The notes beneath the pieces are model-generated. The model was not told the origin of the DNA. It made no database searches and saw only the letters and a program-made list of their open reading frames with translations. A stretch of DNA of 64,000 bases from Stenotrophomonas maltophilia (lineage in GTDB: Bacteria > Pseudomonadota > Gammaproteobacteria > Xanthomonadales > Xanthomonadaceae). Below, in pieces: positions 23,528 through 31,240 of this stretch (its first letter is position 1; each line of letters starts with the position of its first letter). A program made the translations under genes and the position numbers. Location: the NCBI RefSeq assembly GCF_003205835.1, contig NZ_CP029773.1, positions 404,501 to 468,500 on the forward strand, written 5' to 3'.

Positions 23528-23731
23528 CGCCACCAATAAAGGTGGCGGACGGTGCGGGCTCGAAAACCGGTATGTACCAGACCGGCGGATCCGAAGATCC
23601 CCACGCACCGTCCGCCATGGAACGCGAACGGATTGCCAGCCGGCGCCACAGAAGAGTGACGCCGGCCGGCAAGCGCATACATCTGGTACAGAGACGGGTT
23701 TTCGAGTCCCGCGCCACCCTTTTCCGGTGGC
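23528..23731 (-). promoter_or_regulatory. Nested inverted-repeat leader upstream of the 122-aa gene
   Basis: At the outer ends are CGCCACC-AATAAA-GGTGGCG (23528-23547) and GCCACC..GGTGGC (23713-23731). Inside, GCGGGCTCGAAAACC and TATGTACCAG (23555-23580) pair with the opposite arm CTGGTACAG..GGTTTTCGAGTCCCGC (23683-23712). A competing pairing joins GCGGACGGTGCG (23545-23556) with CGCACCGTCCGC (23604-23615). A third hairpin lies around 23640-23670. Mutually exclusive stems next to a start codon suggest a cis-acting RNA switch, or the ends of a small mobile element. Confidence 0.6.
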
Positions 23732-23949
23732 ACGCCAAGAGATACCCGTGCAGCAACCAAATGCCAAGAAACCACAGGACTGATGATTGCCAGTCCTGAC
23801 GCTTTCGGCATTGTCGCACACGGTGTTAAGCCGGCAAGCGATTGCGCCGCAACGCTCTTGAAGGGCTTGGCGCTATTGGCCTCAAGCGCATGAGCGCCCG
23901 CAGCCAGCGCGATGGCCCAGGGTCAATCGCGACAGTTTGGACCAGCGGT

Positions 23950-24375
23950 TCAGCCGGGCGGCGCCTCGGCCGTGGGCACGAAGGTCAGACGCACCCGTAC
24001 CCGCGCATGTAGCGCGACGCCCTCAACCACGACCGGATCAAAGCGCCACTGGCCCACTGCGGCAAGGGCCGCTCGATCGAGCTCCCGCAGTCCGCTGGAC
24101 CGCGCCACCATCACGTTGGAAACGTGGCCCAGCTCATCCAATTGAGCAACCAGCAGCACCGCCATGGGAGCCTGCAGGAAGGTATCGGGCGGTGTGGCGA
24201 GGGCCGTTGAATACACAAGGGCGGGTGCCTGCTGCAGCTTGAAGGTGGGGTTGTCACCGGCCTCTACGAACACTTCGGTGGAAACCTGCAGGTCCGCCGC
24301 CATGGCCATGGCAGGCATAGCGCCCAGCAGCATCAGAACGAGGGTCAGTGCCAGGGCGGTGTTCAAACGGGGCAT
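23950..24375 (-). CDS. TonB-like C-terminal domain protein
   Basis: A 141-residue exported protein. The signal peptide ends near 'AMAMAADLQ'. The rest is a TonB C-terminal fold: 'APMAVLLVAQLDELGHVSNVMVARSSGLRELDRAALAAVGQWRFDP' is the typical energy-transducer sequence (V-F-IDE-G-V--V-V--SSG---LD-AAL-A---WRF-P). There is no N-terminal transmembrane anchor and no Pro-rich linker, so it is not a canonical TonB; it may be a free periplasmic TonB-like protein or a remnant. ATG 24375 gives the signal peptide; the open frame upstream is not convincing. Monocistronic by appearance. Confidence 0.75.
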   Translation of the reverse strand: MPRLNTALALTLVLMLLGAMPAMAMAADLQVSTEVFVEAGDNPTFKLQQAPALVYSTALATPPDTFLQAPMAVLLVAQLDELGHVSNVMVARSSGLRELDRAALAAVGQWRFDPVVVEGVALHARVRVRLTFVPTAEAPPG

Positions 24376-24466
24376 ACGTGGTTTCCATTCCGGTGCGCTG
24401 CCAGCATAGCGGCCATCCCCTGGCATCGCCTGCCTTGAATGCCGGCGTGCTGGACTGCTGCGCGGA

Positions 24467-24676
24467 TCACACAGGCGCGCCCGGCCGTGGCCACAGCGCA
24501 TCGTCGCGCTCCAGGTCGTAGTCGCTGCCGAACGCCAGCGCCGCCTCGCGCGGCGGCAGGTCTGCGTAGCAGCCCAGCAGGTACTCATCCATGCCGGCGT
24601 CGCCATGGTCGATGGCGAACAGGTAGAGAAGCTCCTTGTCGAAAGCTTCCAGCCATGCGAGGTCGATTCTGGTCAC
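24467..24676 (-). CDS. Small acidic hypothetical protein
   Basis: A peptide of about 70 residues with acidic, aromatic character (LAWLEAFDKELLYLFAIDHG, then 'MDEYLLGCYADLPPREAALAFG'). No family recognised. Start choice: an ATG at 24682 directly abuts GGAGG, which is too close, whereas the in-frame GTG at 24676 lies six bases after GGAGG; I therefore prefer GTG. The gene lies on the minus strand just before the long plus-strand defence-like operon, and ends about 90 bp before the start of the TonB-like gene. Confidence 0.6.
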   Translation of the reverse strand: MTRIDLAWLEAFDKELLYLFAIDHGDAGMDEYLLGCYADLPPREAALAFGSDYDLERDDALWPRPGAPV

Positions 24677-25067
24677 GGCCATCCTCCAGCGGGGGAGGGG
24701 AAGGATGGTTGTGGTGCATCTCACAGGATGGGATGCAGCCGCGTCGCTTCTCCACATTTCATAGCTTTCTGATTGCCCACCAATGCTCCCGGCGGTAGAA
24801 CAATGCCATCGTTTACCCCTCGAAGCGTGTCACGCCTGACGCGGTCCTGGCCGTCCTCGGCCCGCTGGCAGTAGCTCGTAGCCTCATCCAGGTACGGTCA
24901 TTCCAAAAGGGCTCAAGTCCCTCGTGGGGCTGCCGATACCGACCTCAGGTTCGCCCTGCGACGTGCAGTGTCGCAGGGTTGTTGCACGCTCTGGGCCGGC
25001 GCTGTTGCCGGCCAGCAGGACACAGGAAGATGTTGATGACGGGATGTCACCGCTGGAAGGGCCGGGT
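24677..25067. other. Upstream region of the Zorya-like operon
   Basis: About 390 bp without a supported gene. It contains the 9-bp inverted repeat at 24954-24978 and a GGAAGG site before the AAA+ gene. The promoter of the 12-kb operon should be here; no clear -35/-10 pair stands out. Confidence 0.5.
24954..24978. promoter_or_regulatory. Inverted repeat in the leader of the AAA+ gene
   Basis: CCCTGCGAC, 7-nt loop, GTCGCAGGG: a perfect 9-bp dyad 90 bases before the chosen start. It could be an operator, for instance for the WYL regulator encoded in the operon, or an attenuating hairpin. Confidence 0.5.
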
Positions 25068-25985
25068 ATGAGCCGGGCTGGTCACCGCACACCGCCGCCT
25101 GTGCCGGCAGATCATGCGCTGCCGGCCGCGCGTCAACCGCGCTTCTCGCTGGAGAAGGACGTAATCCTGGCCGCGCAGACGCGCGTACAGCTGCAGGAGT
25201 GCCTGGCCCGTATCCGCCACCATCGCACCATCTACCGCGAATGGGGGTTCGAGGCGGTTGATCCGCTCGGCCGTAGCAGCGTCATCAACTTCCATGGCCC
25301 GCCGGGCACAGGCAAGACCATGGCCGCCGAGGCTCTGGCCGGCACGCTGGGGCTGGGCTTCCACCACATCGGTATTGCCGAGCTGGAAAGCCGCTACATG
25401 GGCGAAACCGCACGCAACATCCAGGCCGCTTTCAGGATGGCCCACGACAGTGCCTCGCTGCTGTTCTTCGACGAAGCCGATACGTTGCTCGGTGCCCGCC
25501 TTTCCAACGTGACACAAGGCGTGGACAACGAAGTCAACGCGATGCGTTCCACCCTGCTGATCGAGCTGGAGCGCTTCGAAGGCATCGTGGTGTTCGCCAG
25601 CAACTTCGCGCGCAACTACGACGAGGCCTTCCGCAGCCGTATCAGCTATCACATCCACTTCGATCTGCCTGACAGGCTCGCCCGTCATGCGCTCTGGGAC
25701 CGCATGCTGGTGCCCGGCATTCCGCTGGCTGACGAACGGGCGGCTCTGCTGGGGCAGGCCGCCGAGGCTTCGCATGGTCTTTCAGGGCGCGACATCCGCA
25801 CCTGCCTGCGCTTGGCGCTGCCCAAGGCGCTGCTGGACGCAGACAGCCAACCCGCTCTGGCGAAGCTGGGCTGGCCGCACCTGCAACAGGCCATCAGTGA
25901 CGTGCAGCGCGCACAGCAGCACGTCGGGCGCAATGCGTCTTTACCTGCCGCCGCGCAGGCGGCCCGCGATCTTCTCGGCGTGTAA
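25068..25985 (+). CDS. AAA+ ATPase, first gene of the Zorya-like operon
   Basis: A 305-residue AAA+ protein of the CDC48/FtsH-like type with a single ATPase module. Walker A GPPGTGKT is near residues 77-84, the pore-region 'LESRYMGETARNI' follows, Walker B 'LLFFDEAD' is near 131-138, and 'RSRISYHIHFDLPD' carries the Arg finger region (sensor 2 part 'HGLSGRDIRTCL'). There is no protease or membrane domain. ATG 25068 follows GGAAGG by six bases; ATG 25044 would add eight residues. It is separated by 35 bp from the next gene and clearly belongs to the same array. It may load or remodel the partner encoded next; that is inference. Confidence 0.85.
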   Translation: MSRAGHRTPPPVPADHALPAARQPRFSLEKDVILAAQTRVQLQECLARIRHHRTIYREWGFEAVDPLGRSSVINFHGPPGTGKTMAAEALAGTLGLGFHHIGIAELESRYMGETARNIQAAFRMAHDSASLLFFDEADTLLGARLSNVTQGVDNEVNAMRSTLLIELERFEGIVVFASNFARNYDEAFRSRISYHIHFDLPDRLARHALWDRMLVPGIPLADERAALLGQAAEASHGLSGRDIRTCLRLALPKALLDADSQPALAKLGWPHLQQAISDVQRAQQHVGRNASLPAAAQAARDLLGV

Positions 25986-26020
25986 GCACGCCCTTCCTCT
26001 ACCACCAAAGGAACACAGCC

Positions 26021-27304
26021 ATGGGATGGTTCACCAACGCAGTTGCGGCAACCGCACGCTTCGTCAGCACGGCGGCACAGACGGTTGCCAGTGCCGCGCA
26101 GAAGACCTGGGAAGTAGTCAAGAAAACCGCGGTCAAGGTTGTAACCCTGGTAGCCAAGGACGGCGAGAAGACCGTCGCCAAGGCCAAGGATCTGTGGAAG
26201 ACCGCGCGCCCCTACGTGAAACAGGCGACGGCGTTGTTGCACAAGGCCGGTGCTTCCCATCCGCTGATCAAGAACGTTGCTCTTGCCGTTGATGCACTGT
26301 TGGCACTGGAGAAGTCCCCGGTGCTGCACTGGATTGACAAGGCAGTGAGCTGGACCATCGAGCTCGCCAAGCGAATGAACGTGGCGATGGAGCAGGGTGG
26401 GAAGGTGGAGCTGGATGCCGCGGAGCGCGCCCAGGCCGAGCAGTACCAGCAGAAGTTCCGCGATGCTGCCGGTAGCTTCAGCGGCGAGCAGGCCCACGCG
26501 GTGTCGGTGGTGGCGATGGTCAATGATCTGGTGCTTGCACAGGACAAGGTCAATGCACTGGTGGAGACCGGTGAGGTTGTCGACGTCGACCACTTCCTGC
26601 GCCTGCGCGCTACGCAGAAGCTGCTGAAGGAAGCGAATGCACGGTTTGCGACGGTGGATGCGGAGAGCCGCATTGATGCGGACGACATCTTCCTGGTGCG
26701 CGTTGCATCTGATCTGCTCAATGCGGATCCCTCTCTGTCGAGCGAGGATGCACAGGCGCTGGACGACCTGCTGCAGCGTCGACATGGCCGTGGCCTGCTG
26801 CCGTTCGCCTTCGAGGAAATGCTGCCTGCATGGCACATGCGTAACGAGGCACTGGAAGCGCAGTGGCAAGTGCAGAGCAAGGCAGTGACCCAGAAGCAGG
26901 TGCTGCTACGCCGGCTGGAAACCGACCTTTCGCTGTCGGCAGATGGTCGCTTGAGCGACGAGGAGCAGGCCATGATGGACGACCTGCGCGAAAGCGTGCC
27001 GCGCGAGCGTGATGCCTTCGTAGCGCTGGGTGCAGAGAAGTTGGCACTTGCCCACTACCTGCATGCGGCCGAGGGCTTCCTGCAGGTGCTCGAGAAGACC
27101 GCCGAGGAACTGGAGGCAGCGGGAATGGGCTATCTGGTCGATGCTGGGCAGAGGGTGGGTGAACTGATCATCCAGGGGGCTGAGCAGGGCAAGGGGTGGG
27201 AGCAGTTCACTGCTGAGGAGCAGGAGCTGATCATCGATTTCGCCAACATCTTCGAGGAAGAGTGCTTGGAGCGCGTGCAGCGCCTGGTTGAGGTTACGGC
27301 CTGA
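26021..27304 (+). CDS. Unknown amphipathic/helical protein of the Zorya-like operon
   Basis: A 427-residue protein, nearly all helical. The first 75 residues are Ala/Val/Lys/Thr-rich repeats of amphipathic helix (TAAQTVASAAQKTWEVVKK, then DGEKTVAKAKDLWKTARPY), which resemble membrane-binding or apolipoprotein-like helices. The rest is acidic, with coiled-coil-like stretches. A possible inner-membrane-associated segment is 'KNVALAVDALLALEKSPVLHW'. I know no family. It follows the AAA+ gene by 35 bp, has an AAAGGA site, and its TGA overlaps the ATG of the motor gene by one base. Coupling to both suggests it is the AAA+ substrate or the system's effector; unproved. Confidence 0.75.
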   Translation: MGWFTNAVAATARFVSTAAQTVASAAQKTWEVVKKTAVKVVTLVAKDGEKTVAKAKDLWKTARPYVKQATALLHKAGASHPLIKNVALAVDALLALEKSPVLHWIDKAVSWTIELAKRMNVAMEQGGKVELDAAERAQAEQYQQKFRDAAGSFSGEQAHAVSVVAMVNDLVLAQDKVNALVETGEVVDVDHFLRLRATQKLLKEANARFATVDAESRIDADDIFLVRVASDLLNADPSLSSEDAQALDDLLQRRHGRGLLPFAFEEMLPAWHMRNEALEAQWQVQSKAVTQKQVLLRRLETDLSLSADGRLSDEEQAMMDDLRESVPRERDAFVALGAEKLALAHYLHAAEGFLQVLEKTAEELEAAGMGYLVDAGQRVGELIIQGAEQGKGWEQFTAEEQELIIDFANIFEEECLERVQRLVEVTA

Positions 27305-29034
27305 TGCTGGGACACGTCATTGACTTCATCAAGCCGGATGCCAGTGAGCCGTTCCAGCTGGTCTTCTTCGCGATCATCCTCGGCGCCGCCGTGGCGACCG
27401 TTGCGGGTGTGTGGCGCACTGCACGGCCTGATAACTGGAAGGCCAACTGGGAAGGCACCGGGCGGGACAATACCGGGCTGGATGTAGACCATGGCTCGTT
27501 CAACGACGTGTGCGATGCTGTTGCCACCAAGCCGGAGAAGTATGCGGAGATCGTGCCGGGCCTGCTCCTGATCTTTGGCCTGCTCGGTACCTTCGTGGGC
27601 CTGGGTATTGCTTTGGACAGTGCCTCCGCCATCCTGAGCAACGCCAACGCCCAGAACGCGCTTGATGGCGGGATGAACGACCTGCTGGAAATGATGGGGG
27701 GCTTGGGCACCAAGTTCAGGACCTCCACCTGGGGCATCCTCGGTTTCCTGCTGGTGAAGCTGGCATTGGCAGGCATGGGGCGGGAGACCCAGCGCCAGCA
27801 GTGGGTGATCGCCCGCATGAAGCTGGAGATGGACAAGGCCCGCCAGGCCGGCGCGCGCCTGGAAGAGCAGCGCAGCCAGCGCATGCAGGATGCGCTGGCC
27901 GACGTGGCCGTGAACATGGACGGCTCGCTGGACCAGAGGCTGCAGCAGGACCGAGGCCTACGACTGGCCCATCAGGACGATACGGCAGAAATGATGCGGC
28001 GCGCCGTGCAGGCTCTCGGCCAGCAGTTCATGGCGGCACTGGAGCAGGACCGCAGCCTGCGAGTGCAGGCTGATCGTGCAGCCGCAGAGCAGATGCGGGC
28101 ACTCCTTGGCAATGCGTTTGAGCAGCTGCAGAAGGGCATGCAGGACAATCAGACCGCGCAACGCCGTGCGGCCGAGCAGGCTGCACAGACATTGGAGGCG
28201 ATGCTCGCCAGGCAGGACCAGGGCAACGAGATTGCACTGGATACCCAGCAGGTGCTGGTGGCGTTCACTGCCTCGCAGGAGGCTTTCAGCGGCTCCATCC
28301 AGCGCAGTGCCGATACCATGTCAGCTGCTGCCACCAACATGAACGGAGCCGCACGCGAGATGTCTGCGGCCATCGCCGCCTTTGACGGGGGAGTGCGAAA
28401 CACGCTCGGCACGATCGAGGAAAAGCTGGGCGAAACAATCGACAGCATGGGCCGGTCGCTGACCAAGAATCTCGAGGTTATGGCGAACCTGTTGGGGGAT
28501 ACCGCCAACACGCTGAAGAAATCGCTCGAGTCCTTCTCGATCAAAACTGGCGAGACACTGGGCCAGGTCACAGGCAGCATGAAGATCGCCTCCGAGAGCC
28601 AGCAGAAGGTGATGGGCGATGTTCGCAACGCCATGAAGGATGTCCAAGAGATGGTACTGCAAGCCACCAGCTCCATCTCTGACATCAGCAACAAGCTTGA
28701 TGACAGCCTGAGGGCGGTTTCCAAGAGCAACCTGCAGATGGCAGCGCTGGTGGAACCCATGAAGGCTTCGCAGAGCAGCACCACCACAGCCGTGGCGTCA
28801 CTCCAGGAAACCGGACAGGCGCTGCGGTCTCTGCAGGCTGCCCTGACTCGCGACGGAAATGACGCAGAGCGGCTGCATGCGGCCCTGGCAAAGGGCGCAG
28901 AGGTGGTGGCCCAGGCGCACAGCCGCATCCATGATCTGCTGCAGCGTCAAGTCAACAGTCTGGAGGTGCTGCGCGAGGAGCTCCGTAGCCTGGTCCAGCC
29001 TCGGATGGAGGATGAGGCGGAGCTGGCCGGATGA
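27304..29034 (+). CDS. ZorA-like MotA/ExbB-family motor protein with long coiled-coil tail
   Basis: A 576-residue inner-membrane protein. Transmembrane helices are at about 17-37, 83-104 and 140-158. The second and third contain the MotA/TolQ/ExbB signature (FGLLGTFVGLGIAL; 'GLGTKFRTSTWGILGFLL'). From residue 160 to the end (about 415 residues) the protein is a charged, heptad-rich coiled coil with 'NMDGSLDQRLQQDRGLR', 'QEAFSGSIQRSADTMSAAATN' and similar segments. This layout, a proton-driven stator with a very long cytoplasmic tail, is the hallmark of ZorA in Zorya defence. The next gene encodes the matching ZorB-like partner with a four-base overlap. The start overlaps the previous stop. 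Confidence 0.85.
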   Translation: MLGHVIDFIKPDASEPFQLVFFAIILGAAVATVAGVWRTARPDNWKANWEGTGRDNTGLDVDHGSFNDVCDAVATKPEKYAEIVPGLLLIFGLLGTFVGLGIALDSASAILSNANAQNALDGGMNDLLEMMGGLGTKFRTSTWGILGFLLVKLALAGMGRETQRQQWVIARMKLEMDKARQAGARLEEQRSQRMQDALADVAVNMDGSLDQRLQQDRGLRLAHQDDTAEMMRRAVQALGQQFMAALEQDRSLRVQADRAAAEQMRALLGNAFEQLQKGMQDNQTAQRRAAEQAAQTLEAMLARQDQGNEIALDTQQVLVAFTASQEAFSGSIQRSADTMSAAATNMNGAAREMSAAIAAFDGGVRNTLGTIEEKLGETIDSMGRSLTKNLEVMANLLGDTANTLKKSLESFSIKTGETLGQVTGSMKIASESQQKVMGDVRNAMKDVQEMVLQATSSISDISNKLDDSLRAVSKSNLQMAALVEPMKASQSSTTTAVASLQETGQALRSLQAALTRDGNDAERLHAALAKGAEVVAQAHSRIHDLLQRQVNSLEVLREELRSLVQPRMEDEAELAG

Positions 29035-29678
29035 AGGACAAGCCCAACGAATGGGTGGCCATCTCCGACCTGATGGCCGGCGTGCTGGCGGTGGTGATGC
29101 TGATGCTGGCCGTGGTCGTCCTGCAGCGGCAGTTCGCCGAGGCCCAGCACCAGCGCGACCTGGCTGCGCTGGATGCAGCCACTGGCAACCCGGTGGCCGA
29201 GCTGCTGCAGCAGGTGCAGGGGACCCTGGGTACACAGGGGGCAGGGCATTTGATCAGCGTAGACGTGGCCAGCCGTCGCATTACCCTGCGTGATGGTGTG
29301 TTTGCGCAGGGAAGCGCCTGTGTAACGCCTGCCGCCAGTGCGGCCATGCAGGCGGTGGAAGCACAGGTGGGAACCTTCCTGCGCGACCACCCCGCAGGGC
29401 GGATCTTCGTGGAAGGGTATACCGATGATGCACCGGTAAAGCGCCCTGTCACCGACTTCGCGCGGTTCTGCACCGTCTACGACGACAACTTCACGCTTTC
29501 GGCGGCGCGCGCCCGCGAGGCGCGCAAGACCCTGCTGGGGACGCTGGATGCCACCTCTGCCCGGCGGATCGTGGTGGCCGGTTATGGCGACTCGCGACCA
29601 TTGGCCGAGGTGCCGCCATCCGACCCGCGCAATCGCAGGGTGGAAGTGTTCTTTACCCTGGACGGCAGCCGTAGCTGA
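29031..29678 (+). CDS. ZorB-like OmpA/MotB-family stator partner
   Basis: A 215-residue protein with one transmembrane helix at about 10-31 and an OmpA-type peptidoglycan-binding domain at about 75-212. The helix carries Asp13 (ISDLMAGVLAVVMLML), in the position of the ion-carrying Asp of MotB/ZorB. OmpA motifs are 'VEGYTDDAPV' (128-136), 'LSAARAREARKTL' (156-168), 'GYGDSRPLAEV' (184-194) and 'NRRVEVFF' (201-208). Two Cys (97 and 147) may form a periplasmic disulphide. The start overlaps the motor gene by four bases. The pair should make a proton- or sodium-driven motor anchored to the cell wall. Confidence 0.88.
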   Translation: MKDKPNEWVAISDLMAGVLAVVMLMLAVVVLQRQFAEAQHQRDLAALDAATGNPVAELLQQVQGTLGTQGAGHLISVDVASRRITLRDGVFAQGSACVTPAASAAMQAVEAQVGTFLRDHPAGRIFVEGYTDDAPVKRPVTDFARFCTVYDDNFTLSAARAREARKTLLGTLDATSARRIVVAGYGDSRPLAEVPPSDPRNRRVEVFFTLDGSRS

Positions 29679-29693
29679 GCCATGTCGCAGCTT

Positions 29694-29924
29694 TCAGCGC
29701 TTGCCTGCCCGCAGCCAGGCTTCGGGCAGCCCCTCAAACAGGCTGTCCAGCGTGGAGGCAGGACGGCACGCCACCGGTGCCGACTGGCAGTTGGGGCAGT
29801 GGGTGAAATGGTTGAAGCCCTTGATGCGCACGTCTCCGCAAGGTGGGGTCGTACGTTTCCAGCTGCAGTGGCTGCAGCTGTAGGTCCAGTGCTGCGTGCG
29901 GCCCCACATGGCAGCCGCACTCAT
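29694..29924 (-). CDS. Small zinc-ribbon-like protein, antisense to the operon
   Basis: A 76-residue protein on the strand opposite to the surrounding operon. Two CxxC pairs, 'CSHCSWKR' near residue 17 and 'HCPNCQSAPVAC' near 43, look like a zinc-binding ribbon. The protein ends in a helical, basic tail. Its start overlaps the stop of the still smaller gene upstream (ATGA, 29921-29924), which supports both being translated. It ends 15 bp after the ZorB-like stop, tail to tail. No known family recognised. Confidence 0.65.
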   Translation of the reverse strand: MSAAAMWGRTQHWTYSCSHCSWKRTTPPCGDVRIKGFNHFTHCPNCQSAPVACRPASTLDSLFEGLPEAWLRAGKR

Positions 29925-30019
29925 TCTTCGTCAGCGTTGTTGTACTGCTCGCTCAGCCAGCGACCCAGCCCATACAGCGCCCATCCGTACACAACCGTTG
30001 CTCCGATGATCCTGAACAT
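29921..30019 (-). CDS. 32-residue membrane peptide, antisense to the operon
   Basis: A micro-gene: one hydrophobic segment (FRIIGATVVYGWALYGLGRW) and a polar tail ending NNADEE. GAGGA stands about seven bases before ATG 30019, and the stop overlaps the start of the zinc-ribbon gene, so the two form a tiny bicistronic unit on the minus strand, placed between the ZorB-like gene and the WYL regulator. It could be an inhibitor or toxin-like peptide or a regulator of the motor; I have no family evidence. An earlier in-frame start would add an Arg-rich segment without a good ribosome-binding site. Confidence 0.55.
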   Translation of the reverse strand: MFRIIGATVVYGWALYGLGRWLSEQYNNADEE

Positions 30020-30166
30020 GATCTTCCTCGTGGGGTCATTGCGTGCAGCCTTGGGGCGTCCGTGCCCCGCTGTCGTTCCGTGGTCTTTCATTCTGCGCAC
30101 GGCTGCGACAGCCGGCGTCGCAGCACGGACGATCCTATGACGCACGCCATCGACAAGGAGAACCGC

Positions 30167-31204
30167 GTGTCACGCAACAGTACCGATACCCTGCAGCGGC
30201 AATGGCACATGCTGCGCATGATCCCGCGCGCTCCGCGCCACATCACTGCGGGAGAGCTGTGCGAGGGGCTGGCGCAGCGTGGTATCAGGGCAGGCAAGCG
30301 CACCATCGAGCGCGACCTGCAGAATCTGCTGGGGACGTTCCCGCTGGAGGTGGACGAAACCGCGCGTCCGTTCCTCTGGAGCTGGCACAAGGACGCCAAC
30401 TTCGACTTCATGCCGCGCCTGAGCGTACCGCAAGGCATGGCCCTGCTTCTGGCGCAGCAACATCTGAAAACGCTGCTTCCCGCTGCAACACAGCGTGAAC
30501 TGCAGCCTCTGTTCCAGATGGCACGCAGGGAATTGGCGGCAGGTGTCTGGAAGGATTGGCATCACCGCACCGCAGTGCAGCCCTCGGTGAAGACCCTTCT
30601 GGCCCCTGAACTGGACGCCGACGTGCTGGGTGATGTGCATGAGGCGTTGGCACTGCGCCGCCAGCTATCAGCGATCTACCGTTCCAAGGGAGCACGCGAG
30701 GGGCGCCGCGCGTTGATCCATCCGCTGGGTCTGATCATTCGTGGACAGGTGCACTACCTGGCCTGCACCTTCGATGGCTATCAGGACATCCGCCAGCTGG
30801 CGCTGCACCGTCTTTCGGAAACTCAGGTGCAGGCTGCCGCCTGCGTAGTGCCGCAGGATTTCGACTTCGCCGTGTACGCCGATAGGGCGGGGCGCTACGA
30901 AGACCAGGGCACAGTGCGGTTGATGGCCCGCTTTACGAGCGCCGCAGCAGAGCATCTTCGCGAAACGCCGTTGTCTGCAGACCAGGCCCTGCACGAGCTG
31001 GCTGATGGAGCACAGGTGGAGGTGGTGGCGACGGTATCGCTGGACCAGCCGCTGCGCTGGTGGCTGCGCGGCTTTGGCAGCCAGGTGGAGGTGCTGGAGC
31101 CCGCGTCGCTGCGGGCGGAGATGCAGGCTGATGTGCAGTTGCTGGCTGCTACGTATGCAGATACGGCGCTGCCAGCGGCGCGTTCGTCCAACAACATTGC
31201 GTAG
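30167..31204 (+). CDS. WYL-domain transcriptional regulator
   Basis: A 345-residue regulator. The N-terminal winged helix covers about 1-65 ('QRQWHMLRMIPRAPRHITAGE', 'KRTIERDLQNLLGTFPLE'). The WYL domain lies near 150-200: 'ALIHPLGLIIRGQVHYLACTFDGYQDIRQLALHRLSE'. A WCX-like domain ends the protein ('PLRWWLRGFGSQVEVLEP'). WYL regulators often control phage-defence loci. GTG 30167 is six bases after AAGGAG and is preferred; ATG 30137 would add ten residues. It starts after the antisense pair, so it probably has its own promoter near 30020-30160, and it precedes the PLD/SNF2 part by 36 bp. It could repress either half of the array. Confidence 0.85.
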   Translation: MSRNSTDTLQRQWHMLRMIPRAPRHITAGELCEGLAQRGIRAGKRTIERDLQNLLGTFPLEVDETARPFLWSWHKDANFDFMPRLSVPQGMALLLAQQHLKTLLPAATQRELQPLFQMARRELAAGVWKDWHHRTAVQPSVKTLLAPELDADVLGDVHEALALRRQLSAIYRSKGAREGRRALIHPLGLIIRGQVHYLACTFDGYQDIRQLALHRLSETQVQAAACVVPQDFDFAVYADRAGRYEDQGTVRLMARFTSAAAEHLRETPLSADQALHELADGAQVEVVATVSLDQPLRWWLRGFGSQVEVLEPASLRAEMQADVQLLAATYADTALPAARSSNNIA

Positions 31205-31240
31205 TGCGATCAATTCACTGGGTTCATGAAAGGAAGAATG

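Noticed and set aside
23683..23712. tRNA-like T-arm (GGTTTTCGAGTCCCGC)
   Set aside because: No matching acceptor, D or anticodon arms; it is one arm of the long inverted repeat.
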